From Luteolibacter sp. Y139 (GTDB taxonomy: Bacteria > Verrucomicrobiota > Verrucomicrobiia > Verrucomicrobiales > Akkermansiaceae), in assembly GCF_038066715.1 (NCBI RefSeq), contig NZ_JBBUKT010000004.1:62001-126000 (forward strand): DNA of 64,000 bases, in the 5' to 3' direction. The position numbers and the translations under genes were made by a program. Below the pieces are notes generated by a model. The model was not told the DNA's origin. It worked only from the letters and a program-made list of their open reading frames with translations, and searched no databases. Shown here piece after piece: positions 53,105 to 61,622 of this stretch; positions within the stretch are counted from its first letter, which is position 1; each line of letters begins with the position of its first letter.

Positions 53105-54441
53105 ACGACGCCGACCGGCAATTGGTGGACCTGTATCTGGATGGAGAGCTGCCGGATGAGGAGGCCGCACGGCTGATGGAACGGATCGATGGTGATCCGG
53201 AAGCGGTTGGCTATCTGGCGGACCGTGCGCTGCTGCAGGCGGATCTGCGCCGTTCGCTGAAGCGGCAACATCTTGAGCAGTGGGCGGTGGCGTCAGCGGC
53301 GAGTGAGAAGGCCGGGAGTCGCGGGCGGAGGCCGGTGTGGCTGGCCCTTGCGGCGTGCCTGGCGTTGCTGATCGGTGGGACGATGTGGTGGCGGGCGAAG
53401 GCGGACGGCGTGGACCTTCAGGTGGTGCATGTGGAAGGGGCCGCGAGGCTGCACGGTCGCGGAGAGGCGGTGTCGGTGGGTGAGACGCTGTCGCTGCGGG
53501 AGATCGAGTTGGAGAGTGGCTTTCTGCGGGTGCGTTTGGAGAATGGGGTGCTGCTGGATTTGAACGGGCCGCTGGCGGCGAACTTTGAGAGCGGGATGCG
53601 GATGCGGCTCGGGCACGGGCGGATGAGCGCGGATGTGGGGACGAATGGCAAAGGCTTCACGGTGGTGACGGACGCGGGCGAGACGGTGGATCTCGGGACG
53701 AGGTTCGGCGTGGAGGCGGATGCGAGCGGTGAGTCGCGCGTGGCGGTTTTTTCCGGAGAGGTGAAGGTGCGCTCTGGTGGAAAGGGAAGTGAGTTCACCA
53801 CGCTGCGCGAGGGGGAAGCGGTGAAGTTCACGGCATTGGCGGGGCTGCGGCGATGGACGCAGGTGGCGCTGGCGGTGGATGCGGCGGGTTTGGAGCGGAC
53901 TCCGGCGGATGGCGTGATCGAGTCCGTGCGCGACAACCTTGGTGATGAGGAATTGCACCCGTTTTATGGAATCGTGCGCGGGGGCATGCGGCCGGGCGCG
54001 CTGGCATTCACCGACAAGCCGAATCCCCGATGGGCCCCCCGGACCGGAGACGCGCTTCCAGCCGGGCTGTTAGGGGCCGATTTAGTTCGGACCTACCATC
54101 AGTTCCGGCTGGAGCGCGAGTATTCCCTTACGCTGACGTTGCGGGAAAGGGCTGCGGTGTTCGTGCTGATCGATGCGCGGCAAGAGCTGCCGCCGTGGTT
54201 GAAGCAGCGTTTCAGGAACACCGGCGAGAGCGTCCGGGTGGGGCCGTGGATGCCTGGCCTGACGGGTGAGCCGGGCGTTGAGTTGGGCGAGGATGGATTG
54301 CCCTATTTGAATTTCTCGGTGTGGCGCGCGGAAGCGGAGGCGGGGGATATCGTGCTCGGTCGTGCGCTTCGGCGCCGATCGAAGGACATGCCTTTTCCCT
54401 TCATGTATGGCGTGGCGGTGAAGGCGCTGCCTTCCAAGTGA
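53101..54441 (+). CDS. FecR-like anti-sigma/sensor protein
   Basis: This 446-residue protein has an anti-sigma-type N-terminus (DLYLDGELPDEEAARLMERI), one membrane helix near residues 80-97, then a FecR-type beta domain (TVVTDAGETVDLGTRFGVEAD) and an extra C-terminal strand-rich module (about residues 250-446). It should hold the sigma factor at the membrane and release it on a periplasmic signal. The C-terminal module may be the signal-binding part. Starts with ATG overlapping the sigma stop. Confidence 0.9.
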   Translation: MNDADRQLVDLYLDGELPDEEAARLMERIDGDPEAVGYLADRALLQADLRRSLKRQHLEQWAVASAASEKAGSRGRRPVWLALAACLALLIGGTMWWRAKADGVDLQVVHVEGAARLHGRGEAVSVGETLSLREIELESGFLRVRLENGVLLDLNGPLAANFESGMRMRLGHGRMSADVGTNGKGFTVVTDAGETVDLGTRFGVEADASGESRVAVFSGEVKVRSGGKGSEFTTLREGEAVKFTALAGLRRWTQVALAVDAAGLERTPADGVIESVRDNLGDEELHPFYGIVRGGMRPGALAFTDKPNPRWAPRTGDALPAGLLGADLVRTYHQFRLEREYSLTLTLRERAAVFVLIDARQELPPWLKQRFRNTGESVRVGPWMPGLTGEPGVELGEDGLPYLNFSVWRAEAEAGDIVLGRALRRRSKDMPFPFMYGVAVKALPSK

Positions 54442-54488
54442 TCGCGGACTTTTTTCCCTATCCAATGATCCGGCGTTGTCATTTTTCC

Positions 54489-56393
54489 ATGCGTTCCTTG
54501 TTTCCGCCCGCCGTGCTGTGGCTGGCAGCAATCGCGGCGCGGGCGGAGCCAGTCGCAAAGGTCGAGGCGTATTTGGAAAGCTACTGTCTCAGTTGCCACG
54601 ATGCCGAGACGCAGAAGGGCAAGGTGAACCTCGAGGAGTTCCATCGGGAACACGACTTGCGCCAGCTCTTCGATGTCTATGACCAGACGGTGCTGGAGGC
54701 GATGCCGCCGCAAAAGAAGAAGCAACCGAGCCCGGAAGAGCGGGCCGCATTCACCGCCCAATTGGAACAGTGGCTCGCAGATGCAGGGCACGACCGGAAG
54801 TTGGAGCCGGGCTTTGGCAACTATGTGGATCACGACGCGTTGTTCACGCCGAACCACCTTGAGCCTGTTTCGGCGAAACGCGTGTGGCGGGTGGATGCGA
54901 GCGCGATGGCGGAGATTGGAAACCGGCTGGTGGGAAGAGATGTTTATCGTCCCAAGAGGCAGGGTGTGAGCAAGGAGGATCCGTCCTTCACCTATCGTGC
55001 CCCGGCGCACGCTTTCCGCGACTACGATGCGACGAGCTACTTCGAGGATACGACCACGGAGCTGGCACTTGCCTATGCGAAGCAGATCGCCGGCTACATG
55101 GAACAGTTCCGCTTTTCGCCCCAGCAGAAGCAATTGGATGAAGCGGACAAGTTGCCTAACAAGGCGAAGCGTGAGGAACGGAAGAAGCTGATCGGCCCGG
55201 TGGATCGGGTGGGCACGACGTATCGTCTGCTGTTCAATCGCGAGATCACCGATAAGGAGCGAAAGGAACTCGCTGCTCTCGACGAGCGGTCGGCGGTGAC
55301 CGCCTTGATCCTGAAGTGCGATTCCGTTTTCCGCATGGAGGGCAGGATGGATGACTACGAGCTGGCGCGGACGCTGGGCTTCGCACTGGATGAGAAAGGT
55401 GCTGATCCGGCGCTCTATCAAGACGTCGCCAGGCGGCCGCTGGGGGAGGTGCTCGACGAGCGCATGAAGACCGAGGCGTTCCAGTGGCGGCTGGTGCGCT
55501 TCTTGCGCGAATATTTCGAATACGACCGGGCGCCGGATGTGTTCAAGGATCCGGAGACGCAAGCGCCGACGCTGGTTCCCCATGGAGTCGAGTATCATCC
55601 CGACTGGCATGTGGCGGACGCGGATCAATTCTGTCTCCGCATCCTGCGGGAGGACGAGAACGTGCTCCGGCAACTGCTGACCTCCAACCGCTATTCGATC
55701 CGCGGCGGGCTGAACACCGCGCACACGAATCTCGGCCAGCGCAACCGGCAGAATGGCTACTATGCCGGCTTCCACGGGGTTTACGGGCTCAAGCCGGAGG
55801 ATCTCGCGCCGTGGCGCGCGGACTACGACTTGCCGGACCGCAAGGGAATGCTGATGCACCCCGCGTGGCTCATTGCCTTCTCCGACAAAGAAAAGAACCA
55901 GGCGATCCAACGCGGGCGCTGGGTCACGACCAAGCTGCTGGGCGGGCAGATTCCCGACACGCCGGTCGAGGTGGATGCCACGCTGCCGGATGATCCGGCG
56001 CTTACCCTCCGGGAGAAGATGGCGAAGGTCACGCATGCCTCGAAATGCTGGGCCTGCCACAGCCACATGGATGATCTGGGGCTGCCCTTCGAGCAGTTCG
56101 ATTTCTTCGGGAAATTCCGCACGCAGGAGCTTGGCCGTCCAGTGGACACGACAGGCCTTGCGATGGGTAACAAGATCGAGAATCCGTACACCTACGTCGA
56201 GGAACTGGCGAGTTCCCGCCGGGTGCAGCAGGTGTTCCTGCGCCATGTCTTCCGCTTCTTCATGGGACGGAACGAGACGCTCAACGATGCGAACACACTC
56301 ATCGCGATGGACAAGGCCTTTCAGCCGAAAGGTTCGCTGAAGGCCGCACTGAAGGTGCTGTTCCTTTCCGACAACTTCCGCCTCCGCCACTGA
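54489..56393 (+). CDS. DUF1592-family exported c-type haem protein
   Basis: This 634-residue protein has a signal peptide (MRSLFPPAVLWLAAIAARA; the ATG at 54465 is an alternative). A first CxxCH haem motif in YCLSCHDAE near residue 33 and a second in KCWACHSHM near residue 522 bracket the DUF1587/1592/1588/1585 array. These proteins are abundant in Planctomycetes and Verrucomicrobia and appear to be periplasmic electron carriers or oxidoreductases acting on carbohydrates, with DUF1552 partners. Its partner gene starts 17 bases downstream. Confidence 0.92.
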   Translation: MRSLFPPAVLWLAAIAARAEPVAKVEAYLESYCLSCHDAETQKGKVNLEEFHREHDLRQLFDVYDQTVLEAMPPQKKKQPSPEERAAFTAQLEQWLADAGHDRKLEPGFGNYVDHDALFTPNHLEPVSAKRVWRVDASAMAEIGNRLVGRDVYRPKRQGVSKEDPSFTYRAPAHAFRDYDATSYFEDTTTELALAYAKQIAGYMEQFRFSPQQKQLDEADKLPNKAKREERKKLIGPVDRVGTTYRLLFNREITDKERKELAALDERSAVTALILKCDSVFRMEGRMDDYELARTLGFALDEKGADPALYQDVARRPLGEVLDERMKTEAFQWRLVRFLREYFEYDRAPDVFKDPETQAPTLVPHGVEYHPDWHVADADQFCLRILREDENVLRQLLTSNRYSIRGGLNTAHTNLGQRNRQNGYYAGFHGVYGLKPEDLAPWRADYDLPDRKGMLMHPAWLIAFSDKEKNQAIQRGRWVTTKLLGGQIPDTPVEVDATLPDDPALTLREKMAKVTHASKCWACHSHMDDLGLPFEQFDFFGKFRTQELGRPVDTTGLAMGNKIENPYTYVEELASSRRVQQVFLRHVFRFFMGRNETLNDANTLIAMDKAFQPKGSLKAALKVLFLSDNFRLRH

Positions 56394-56410
56394 ATCCCGA
56401 GTTCCTTCTC

Positions 56411-57733
56411 ATGAACCGCCGCCATTTCCTTCAAAGCAGCGCTGCCGCCCTCGGGGCCGGCATGTTCAGCCCGCTGAGTTCGCTCCTCGCGGCAACAACG
56501 CCGGTGGTGCCCGGACGGACCAAGTATCTCTTCGTGGTCGAAAGCAACGGCTTGCCCGGTCGCCAGATTCACCCGTCCGGTGTGCCCTTCATTCCCCTGG
56601 GCAAGCGCGAGACTTTCCGCGAATACAAGATCAAGGGCCTGCCCATGGCGCTGGAGCCGATCGGCGACTACATGGACAAGATGTGCATCGTGCAGGGCAT
56701 CACCGGCAGGGTGTGCGGTGGCGGGCACTCGAATGATCACGGCACGCTCGGGTCCTACAATGCACGTGACGGGCGACTCATCGCGGGTCCCACCATCGAC
56801 TACCTGCTCGGAGCGCAGAACCGGGAGCGGATCTTCGAGAACGTGGTGCTTGGGATCAATGGCAACAACAAGGACGTGGTCTTCAATCTTTCCGCCGAAG
56901 GTGCCGACCGGCCCATCGCCACGATCTGCAATCCGGTCACGGCCTATAACCGGCTCTTTGGCGCGCTTGGCAATCCCGACGAGATCGCCAGGGACCGGGC
57001 GCTGATTGAGTATCTCAAGGGCGACATCGATCGCTCGCAACAAGAGTTGGGAACTTCGAAGCCGGATTGGAAATTGCAGAAATACCGCGAGGCATTCGAA
57101 GCGATCGACAAGAGGAACAGCAGGATCGGCGGCTTGAAGCTCGATCACATCCCGAAGCTCACCGACAAGTATCGCTCGGAGGATCACGTGCAGATGTTAG
57201 ATGCGCATTTCGAGATCGCCTCTGCCGCACTGAGCGGAAACCTGACGGACTCCGCCACGATCGCCGTCGGTGTCGGCTTCGAGCATTTCATCATTAACAT
57301 GGAGTCGCTCGAGGGTGTGCACACGCCACGTCACGGTCTGGGGCACGCCAACATGAAGGGCCGGGACAGCCTGGTCCCCCAAGAGTCGCACGAGGAGGCG
57401 GCTCGGGTCCGGCGCTATCTTTTCAAGCTGATCGCCCGCACGCTCGGCGAGGTGGACAATCTCGTGGTCGTTTACACCTCCGACGCCGCGGAGAAGCATC
57501 ACAGCAATGGGGAGGAATGGCCGCATGTCATCGTCGGCAATCAGCCCAACCTGCGGCTCGATGGTCGCTATCTCTACTATCCGGAGGATGGCAAAGACGG
57601 GCAGCGAACGCTGAACGCGCTGCACAACACGCTGCTCCGTGCCGGCGGCATCGAGATGGATTCCTTCGGCCAACTGGTCAAAACCGTGCCGATGGCGGCG
57701 CAGGTCGGAACTCTTCCGGAATTGCTCGCATGA
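56411..57733 (+). CDS. DUF1552-family Tat-exported protein
   Basis: This 440-residue protein begins with a Tat signal (MNRRHFLQSSAAALGAGMFS) and matches DUF1552 over the whole length: VVESNGLPGRQIHPSG, GHSNDHGTLGSYNA, VVYTSDAAEKHHSN. DUF1552 proteins are related to sulfatase/alkaline-phosphatase-like folds and are nearly always next to DUF1592 proteins. Activity is unknown. It ends with an ATGA overlap with the next gene, so the two are made together. Confidence 0.93.
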   Translation: MNRRHFLQSSAAALGAGMFSPLSSLLAATTPVVPGRTKYLFVVESNGLPGRQIHPSGVPFIPLGKRETFREYKIKGLPMALEPIGDYMDKMCIVQGITGRVCGGGHSNDHGTLGSYNARDGRLIAGPTIDYLLGAQNRERIFENVVLGINGNNKDVVFNLSAEGADRPIATICNPVTAYNRLFGALGNPDEIARDRALIEYLKGDIDRSQQELGTSKPDWKLQKYREAFEAIDKRNSRIGGLKLDHIPKLTDKYRSEDHVQMLDAHFEIASAALSGNLTDSATIAVGVGFEHFIINMESLEGVHTPRHGLGHANMKGRDSLVPQESHEEAARVRRYLFKLIARTLGEVDNLVVVYTSDAAEKHHSNGEEWPHVIVGNQPNLRLDGRYLYYPEDGKDGQRTLNALHNTLLRAGGIEMDSFGQLVKTVPMAAQVGTLPELLA

Positions 57734-58257
57734 AGATGTTCCCGAGGTTGATCGCTCTCGTCATGACCTTGTCCGCGGCCTTCGCCTTGGATGCTCCCCT
57801 CCAGTACGCCGACCTGGCGAAGGAAGGCATCAAAAAGGTGGAGTGGAAGCGGCTCAAGAAGGATGAGGTCGAGGCGTTCTACAAAGCTTACCCGGCTGAT
57901 CGGGAGATGCTTGATCGCGTTACCTTGGGCGACGAAATTACCGGTCCCTTGGACGAGTGCATTGCCGGGGAGGCGCCGCCGCTCGCCGAGGCGCTGAAAA
58001 AGTTTCCGCTGCACTATCCCTTGATGGGGCGGATGAAGAACATCACGGGCACCTTCGAATGGCAGGGAAGGAGCCTGGTTTTCCGGACGACCGGACAGCT
58101 CTATGCCATCGACGAGCCCGGCATCGTGCTCCGGCTGAAACAAATGGGCGCCACCGCCAAGTCGGGGCCCAGGCAAGGAACTGTCGAAGCGGTGTGGTTC
58201 GTGAACCGGCTCGATGGGCTACGCATCCTTTACCTGCAGAGGGTGGAACTCCGTTGA
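57730..58257 (+). CDS. Small exported protein coupled to DUF1552
   Basis: This 175-residue protein has a signal peptide (MKMFPRLIALVMTLSAAFA) and a mature part with alternating helix and strand (SLVFRTTGQLYAIDEPGIVLRLKQ) and no motif I recognise. It is translationally coupled to DUF1552 through ATGA at 57730. It is the fifth gene of the sigma/FecR operon and may help assemble or stabilise the haem/Tat pair. Confidence 0.75.
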   Translation: MKMFPRLIALVMTLSAAFALDAPLQYADLAKEGIKKVEWKRLKKDEVEAFYKAYPADREMLDRVTLGDEITGPLDECIAGEAPPLAEALKKFPLHYPLMGRMKNITGTFEWQGRSLVFRTTGQLYAIDEPGIVLRLKQMGATAKSGPRQGTVEAVWFVNRLDGLRILYLQRVELR

Positions 58258-58277
58258 TCAGGGCGCGGGCTTTTTCC

Positions 58278-58739
58278 TCACGCGCCGCCGCCGAGGTCCA
58301 TGCCCTTGTCGCGCATGTCCTGGAGGACGCTGGTCATGTCCTCGAGCGTTTCCCAGAGCTCGCGGAGAACGAAGATGGGCGCTCCTGCCCGAACGGCGAT
58401 GGCGATGCAGTCGCTGGGGCGGGCGTCGAGTTCGACGATCTTGCGCTCCATGATTTCGTTTTCGGCCTCGAGGATGAGGCGGGCGTAGTAGATTTCCTTC
58501 TCGATGGCGACGATGACGGCGCGGCGGACCTTGGCGCCGAAGGCTTCCAGCGTGAGCAGGTAGAGATCGTGGGTGAGCGGTCGCGGCGGGGTCTCGCCGG
58601 CGAGGGCGGCATTGATCGAGGCGCCGATGGCGAGATCGATGTAGAAGACGATGGATTTCTTGCCGTCCCCGAGGAAGACGGCGCAGCCGGCGGGGGTGGG
58701 GAGCAGGGCGATGGGTTCGACGCGGACCAAATCAGGCAC
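58278..58739 (-). CDS. Bifunctional nuclease (DUF151) family protein
   Basis: This 153-residue protein contains the DUF151 signature IVELDARPSDCIAIAVRAGAPIFV (residues 98-121) after a strand-rich start (VRVEPIALLPTPAGCAVFLGD). I chose the GTG at 58739, preceded by GAAAGG as a likely ribosome site; the longer frame upstream would overlap the divergent phosphoesterase gene. DUF151 proteins have RNase/DNase activity in some species and often accompany two-component systems or metabolism genes. Confidence 0.88.
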   Translation of the reverse strand: MPDLVRVEPIALLPTPAGCAVFLGDGKKSIVFYIDLAIGASINAALAGETPPRPLTHDLYLLTLEAFGAKVRRAVIVAIEKEIYYARLILEAENEIMERKIVELDARPSDCIAIAVRAGAPIFVLRELWETLEDMTSVLQDMRDKGMDLGGGA

Positions 58740-58851
58740 GTGGCCTTTCTCGCCGGATCGCCGGGGCAATCCAAGATGAAAGCGCGGGATACCTGTAAAC
58801 CTGCCCTGTAGGAAAGACGTAGAAAGGTCCTGCTTCCTGACGATTTTGCCC

Positions 58852-59841
58852 ATGAGTTTGCCAATGAACCGCCGCCGAGCCCTGAAGACGCTGTTTTGCT
58901 CCAGCGCCCTGATGAACTTGAACCTGAGCGCATTCGGGCAGGCTGAGCCGGTTGCCGGCACGCTGGATTTGCTGGCGCTGGGGGACTTCGGGACGGGGGA
59001 TGAGCGGCAGAGGGCGGTCGCGCGCGGGATGGCGCGCTATGCTGCCAGCCTCGGGAAAAAGCCGGATGGTCTGATCTTCCTCGGCGACAATTTCTACAGC
59101 GCGATGCCCGGTGGCCTGACCTCGCCGCGCTGGCAGACCGGATTCTCGCAAGTCTATCCCGGTGAGGACTTTCCCGGTCCCTGCTGGCCAATCCTGGGCA
59201 ACCACGATTATCACGACAACCGGGGCGGCGAGCTGGTTCAGATCGGGTATGCCAAGTCATTGAACCGCAAGACCCGCTGGACCTTCCCGGCGAAGTTCTA
59301 CCGCGTGGACCTGCCGCAGGTGACGATGCTGATGATCGACACCAACTGGGAGACGATCAATCGCCGGGTCCACAACAACGACGGGGTGAATTGCTGGATG
59401 CAGGCGGACGAGCAGTCGGCCCAACTGTTGTGGCTGGAGCGGGAGCTTTCCTCAAAGCGGGCACCCTTCACGATCGTCTGCGGGCACCACCCGCTCTACT
59501 CGGATGCCAACCATGGCGACACCCCGGAGCTGGTGGAAATCCTGGGGCCGATGCTCGAAAAACATGGGGTGCATGCCTATTTCTGCGGCCACGACCACGA
59601 TCTGCAGCACATGGAGCTGGATGGACTGCGGACGTCCTTCGTGCTGTCCGGGGGTGGCGGGGCGCGGCTCTATGATGACGAAAAGCATCCCCGGAAAGGA
59701 TCGAAAGTCTTTGATGTCTTTGGTTTTACCCACATTTCGATCTCGGGGGGCGATATGACCATCCGCCACATCGATCCGAACGGGAAAATCGTCCACGCGT
59801 TCGCCAAAAATACCCGCTACGAGTGGCAGAATCTCGGCTGA
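58852..59841 (+). CDS. Exported metallophosphoesterase (acid-phosphatase type)
   Basis: This 329-residue protein has a basic N-terminus with RRR and a hydrophobic stretch (Tat- or Sec-like). The calcineurin-like motifs are complete: LALGDFGTGDERQ, FLGDNFYS, ILGNHDYHDN, IVCGHHPLYS and YFCGHDHDLQ. It fits the tartrate-resistant purple-acid-phosphatase type with a di-metal centre. The start could also be the ATG at 58864. A short gap separates it from the divergent DUF151 gene. Phosphate scavenging outside the cell is plausible. Confidence 0.9.
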   Translation: MSLPMNRRRALKTLFCSSALMNLNLSAFGQAEPVAGTLDLLALGDFGTGDERQRAVARGMARYAASLGKKPDGLIFLGDNFYSAMPGGLTSPRWQTGFSQVYPGEDFPGPCWPILGNHDYHDNRGGELVQIGYAKSLNRKTRWTFPAKFYRVDLPQVTMLMIDTNWETINRRVHNNDGVNCWMQADEQSAQLLWLERELSSKRAPFTIVCGHHPLYSDANHGDTPELVEILGPMLEKHGVHAYFCGHDHDLQHMELDGLRTSFVLSGGGGARLYDDEKHPRKGSKVFDVFGFTHISISGGDMTIRHIDPNGKIVHAFAKNTRYEWQNLG

Positions 59842-59859
59842 CGGACCCCGGCTGGCCGC

Positions 59860-59888
59860 TTGACATGGGCGGTTTGCCGTGCATCCTC
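59860..59888 (+). promoter_or_regulatory. Candidate -35 element upstream of L31 gene
   Basis: A perfect TTGACA (59860-59865) lies 67 bases before the L31 start. The downstream -10 region (ATCCTC at 59883-59888) is weak, so only the -35 hexamer is convincing. Confidence 0.35.
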
Positions 59889-59932
59889 CGCCCTCCCGCC
59901 GCGTCGGAAACGTGTTCGGGACCTCTTACGCC

Positions 59933-60202
59933 ATGAAAAAGGATCTTCATCCCAAGTACAACCCGGTCGTCTTCGTTGACATGACCACCGGTGCCCGTTT
60001 CGTCAGCCGCTCGACCAAGTCTTCCGACAAGAAGGAAGTCATCGACGGTGTGGAACACGCCATCATCTCGATCGGTATCACCTCGGACTCGCACCCGTTC
60101 TTCACGGGCAAGTCGACCTTCGTCGACACCGAAGGCCGTATCGACAAGTTCCAGAAGCGCTTCGGTGCGGTTCGCCGCGTCGCCAAGCCGAAGGTTGGCT
60201 AA
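59933..60202 (+). CDS. rpmE2: Ribosomal protein L31 type B
   Basis: This 89-residue protein has the L31 signature (LHPKYNPVVFVDM, SHPFFTGKSTFVDTEGRIDKFQKRF). It has no Cys, so it is the zinc-free type B paralogue (YkgM/RpmE2 class), which in other bacteria replaces zinc-containing L31 under zinc limitation. I chose the ATG at 59933 as the L31 domain starts there. It is followed by a strong intrinsic terminator. Whether a zinc-type L31 exists elsewhere in the genome cannot be seen. Confidence 0.95.
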   Translation: MKKDLHPKYNPVVFVDMTTGARFVSRSTKSSDKKEVIDGVEHAIISIGITSDSHPFFTGKSTFVDTEGRIDKFQKRFGAVRRVAKPKVG

Positions 60203-60229
60203 GCCGCTTCTCGCGCCAAGTTTCCCAAG

Positions 60230-60263
60230 CGCCCGTCCGCATCTGCGGCCGGGCGTTTTTTTT
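60230..60263 (+). terminator. Intrinsic terminator after L31
   Basis: A hairpin with CGCCCG/CGGGCG and inner CCGC/GCGG stems (60230-60255) is followed directly by eight Ts (60256-60263), 28 bases after the L31 stop. This is the clearest rho-independent terminator in the window. Confidence 0.93.
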
Positions 60264-60269
60264 GTGCGG

Positions 60270-60384
60270 GGCAGGGACGCCTTTCCAAGGCGTCCGGCGG
60301 ATGGCGGTCCGCGAATTTAGCTAGGATCATCTTAGCTCGAAACCTGCCGCCCCCAGCCTGACTGCTCGGAGAGCAGTCCCTGCC
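60270..60384. repeat. Composite palindrome cluster
   Basis: Outer arms GGCAGGGA (60270-60277) and TCCCTGCC (60377-60384) are inverted repeats enclosing three hairpins: GGACGCC/GGCGTCC (60275-60281, 60289-60295), GCTAGGAT/ATCTTAGC with one mismatch (60320-60336), and ACTGCTC/GAGCAGT with a GGA triloop (60361-60377). It lies between L31 (+) and the convergent DUF6607 gene (-), ending one base from that gene's stop codon. Outer arms overlap the inner stems by 1-3 bases, so the structures could be alternatives. Confidence 0.6.
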
Positions 60385-60385
60385 A

Positions 60386-61486
60386 CTATGGATTCAAGAA
60401 GTTCGCGATGGTCTGCTTGGCGTGCTGGAGGTCGTCGCCGGCGTCTTCGCCTTTTTCGAGTTTGTCGGCGTGGTCGAAGTGGATCTCGAAGAGCTGCTTG
60501 TCGTCGTAAGTGTTCTTCATCGAGAAGGTGTCCTTTTCCTTGAGCACGGTGGCCCAGGTGTCGCGGACGTCTTTCCAGTAGTCGCCGGTCTTGGCCCAGT
60601 AGGCGTTGAAGGGGGTGGCGAGGTCGGGTGAGGTGATTTCCTCGTAGCGGTCGACGCCGAGTTCCTTGCCGCGGCAGGTGCGAGTGCCGTCCTTGTCGAC
60701 TTGCATCTTGCGGTTGCTTTGGACGTGGACCCAGCCGGTGGGGGTGATGCTGATCTCGTGGGTGCCTTCGAGGACATTGTAGTCCTTGCGGATGGTGAAC
60801 TCGCGGCGCGGAAGGGGGCGGGGGCAGTCATCGCTGCGCCAGGTGGAGAGGCCGCCGTCGTGGGTCCAAGTGCCCGCGACTTCATAGCGCGGCGAGTCAT
60901 CGACCTGGAAGACGGCTTGGGACCAGCGGCCTTGTGGATTCGGAGTGGGAAGCTTTTTCCAAGTGAGGTCGCCTTGATAGACCTGCAGTTCCGGATCCTG
61001 CCAGGTCCAGTCCTGGCGCCAGTGCTTCATGACGTGCGGGCCGTCGGTCTCGCCCTTGTCGTTCTTGAAATACATCACCAGCGAGTGCTGGAGACTGATG
61101 AATTCGCCGCGGTCTTCGAGCAGGGTGACGTTCTCGGTGCCCCATGAGAAGTAGGGGCGGGTGGGCTTGAAGTTTTCGGCGAGGCCGAGGGTTTCGGTGA
61201 AGTCGAAGCTGACGCGATAGTTGCCAGCCATGGCGAGGATGGCGCGGCGGTCTTTCTCGAATTTCGAGAGGCCGGGCTCCTGGAGTTTTTTCCATGCTTC
61301 CTTGGAGCCTTCGAGGAGGGTTGCGTCCGAGCCCTTGGTGGTGCCGCCGCGGGTGGACATGTCCTTCCAGTCCATGAAGCCCCAGGCGAAGACGTGGCCG
61401 GCGGGTTCGGGCTTGGCTTCCTGGGCGGGCAGGGTCTGCAAGCCGGCGCAGGCGGCGAGCCAGAGGATGTAGGAGGGGCGCTTCAT
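60386..61486 (-). CDS. DUF6607-family exported protein
   Basis: This 366-residue protein has a signal peptide (MKRPSYILWLAACAGLQTL) and the DUF6607 core: YRVSFDFTETLG, a VMKHWRQDWTWQDPEL block, QAVFQVDDSPRYEVAGTW, RPLPRREFTIRKDY and TPTGWVHVQSN. Many conserved Trp residues suggest a ligand-binding beta barrel. Function is unknown. The gene stands alone, convergent with L31. Confidence 0.85.
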   Translation of the reverse strand: MKRPSYILWLAACAGLQTLPAQEAKPEPAGHVFAWGFMDWKDMSTRGGTTKGSDATLLEGSKEAWKKLQEPGLSKFEKDRRAILAMAGNYRVSFDFTETLGLAENFKPTRPYFSWGTENVTLLEDRGEFISLQHSLVMYFKNDKGETDGPHVMKHWRQDWTWQDPELQVYQGDLTWKKLPTPNPQGRWSQAVFQVDDSPRYEVAGTWTHDGGLSTWRSDDCPRPLPRREFTIRKDYNVLEGTHEISITPTGWVHVQSNRKMQVDKDGTRTCRGKELGVDRYEEITSPDLATPFNAYWAKTGDYWKDVRDTWATVLKEKDTFSMKNTYDDKQLFEIHFDHADKLEKGEDAGDDLQHAKQTIANFLNP

Positions 61487-61622
61487 GAGAATGGCGGAGA
61501 TCCTAGGCGGCTTCGCGATTTCCTCAACGGGAGATCTTAGCGGCGGTGTGCTGTCCTTAGTGGAAATCCGAAGGGAGGAGGCTGTCGGGTTTCAGCGGGC
61601 GATCCCGTTAATCTCTGAACCC

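Noticed and set aside
54303..56390. Long minus-strand open frame opposite the DUF1592 gene
   Set aside because: The plus-strand DUF1592 protein has two haem motifs and a signal peptide; the antisense frame has no domain and reflects codon bias.
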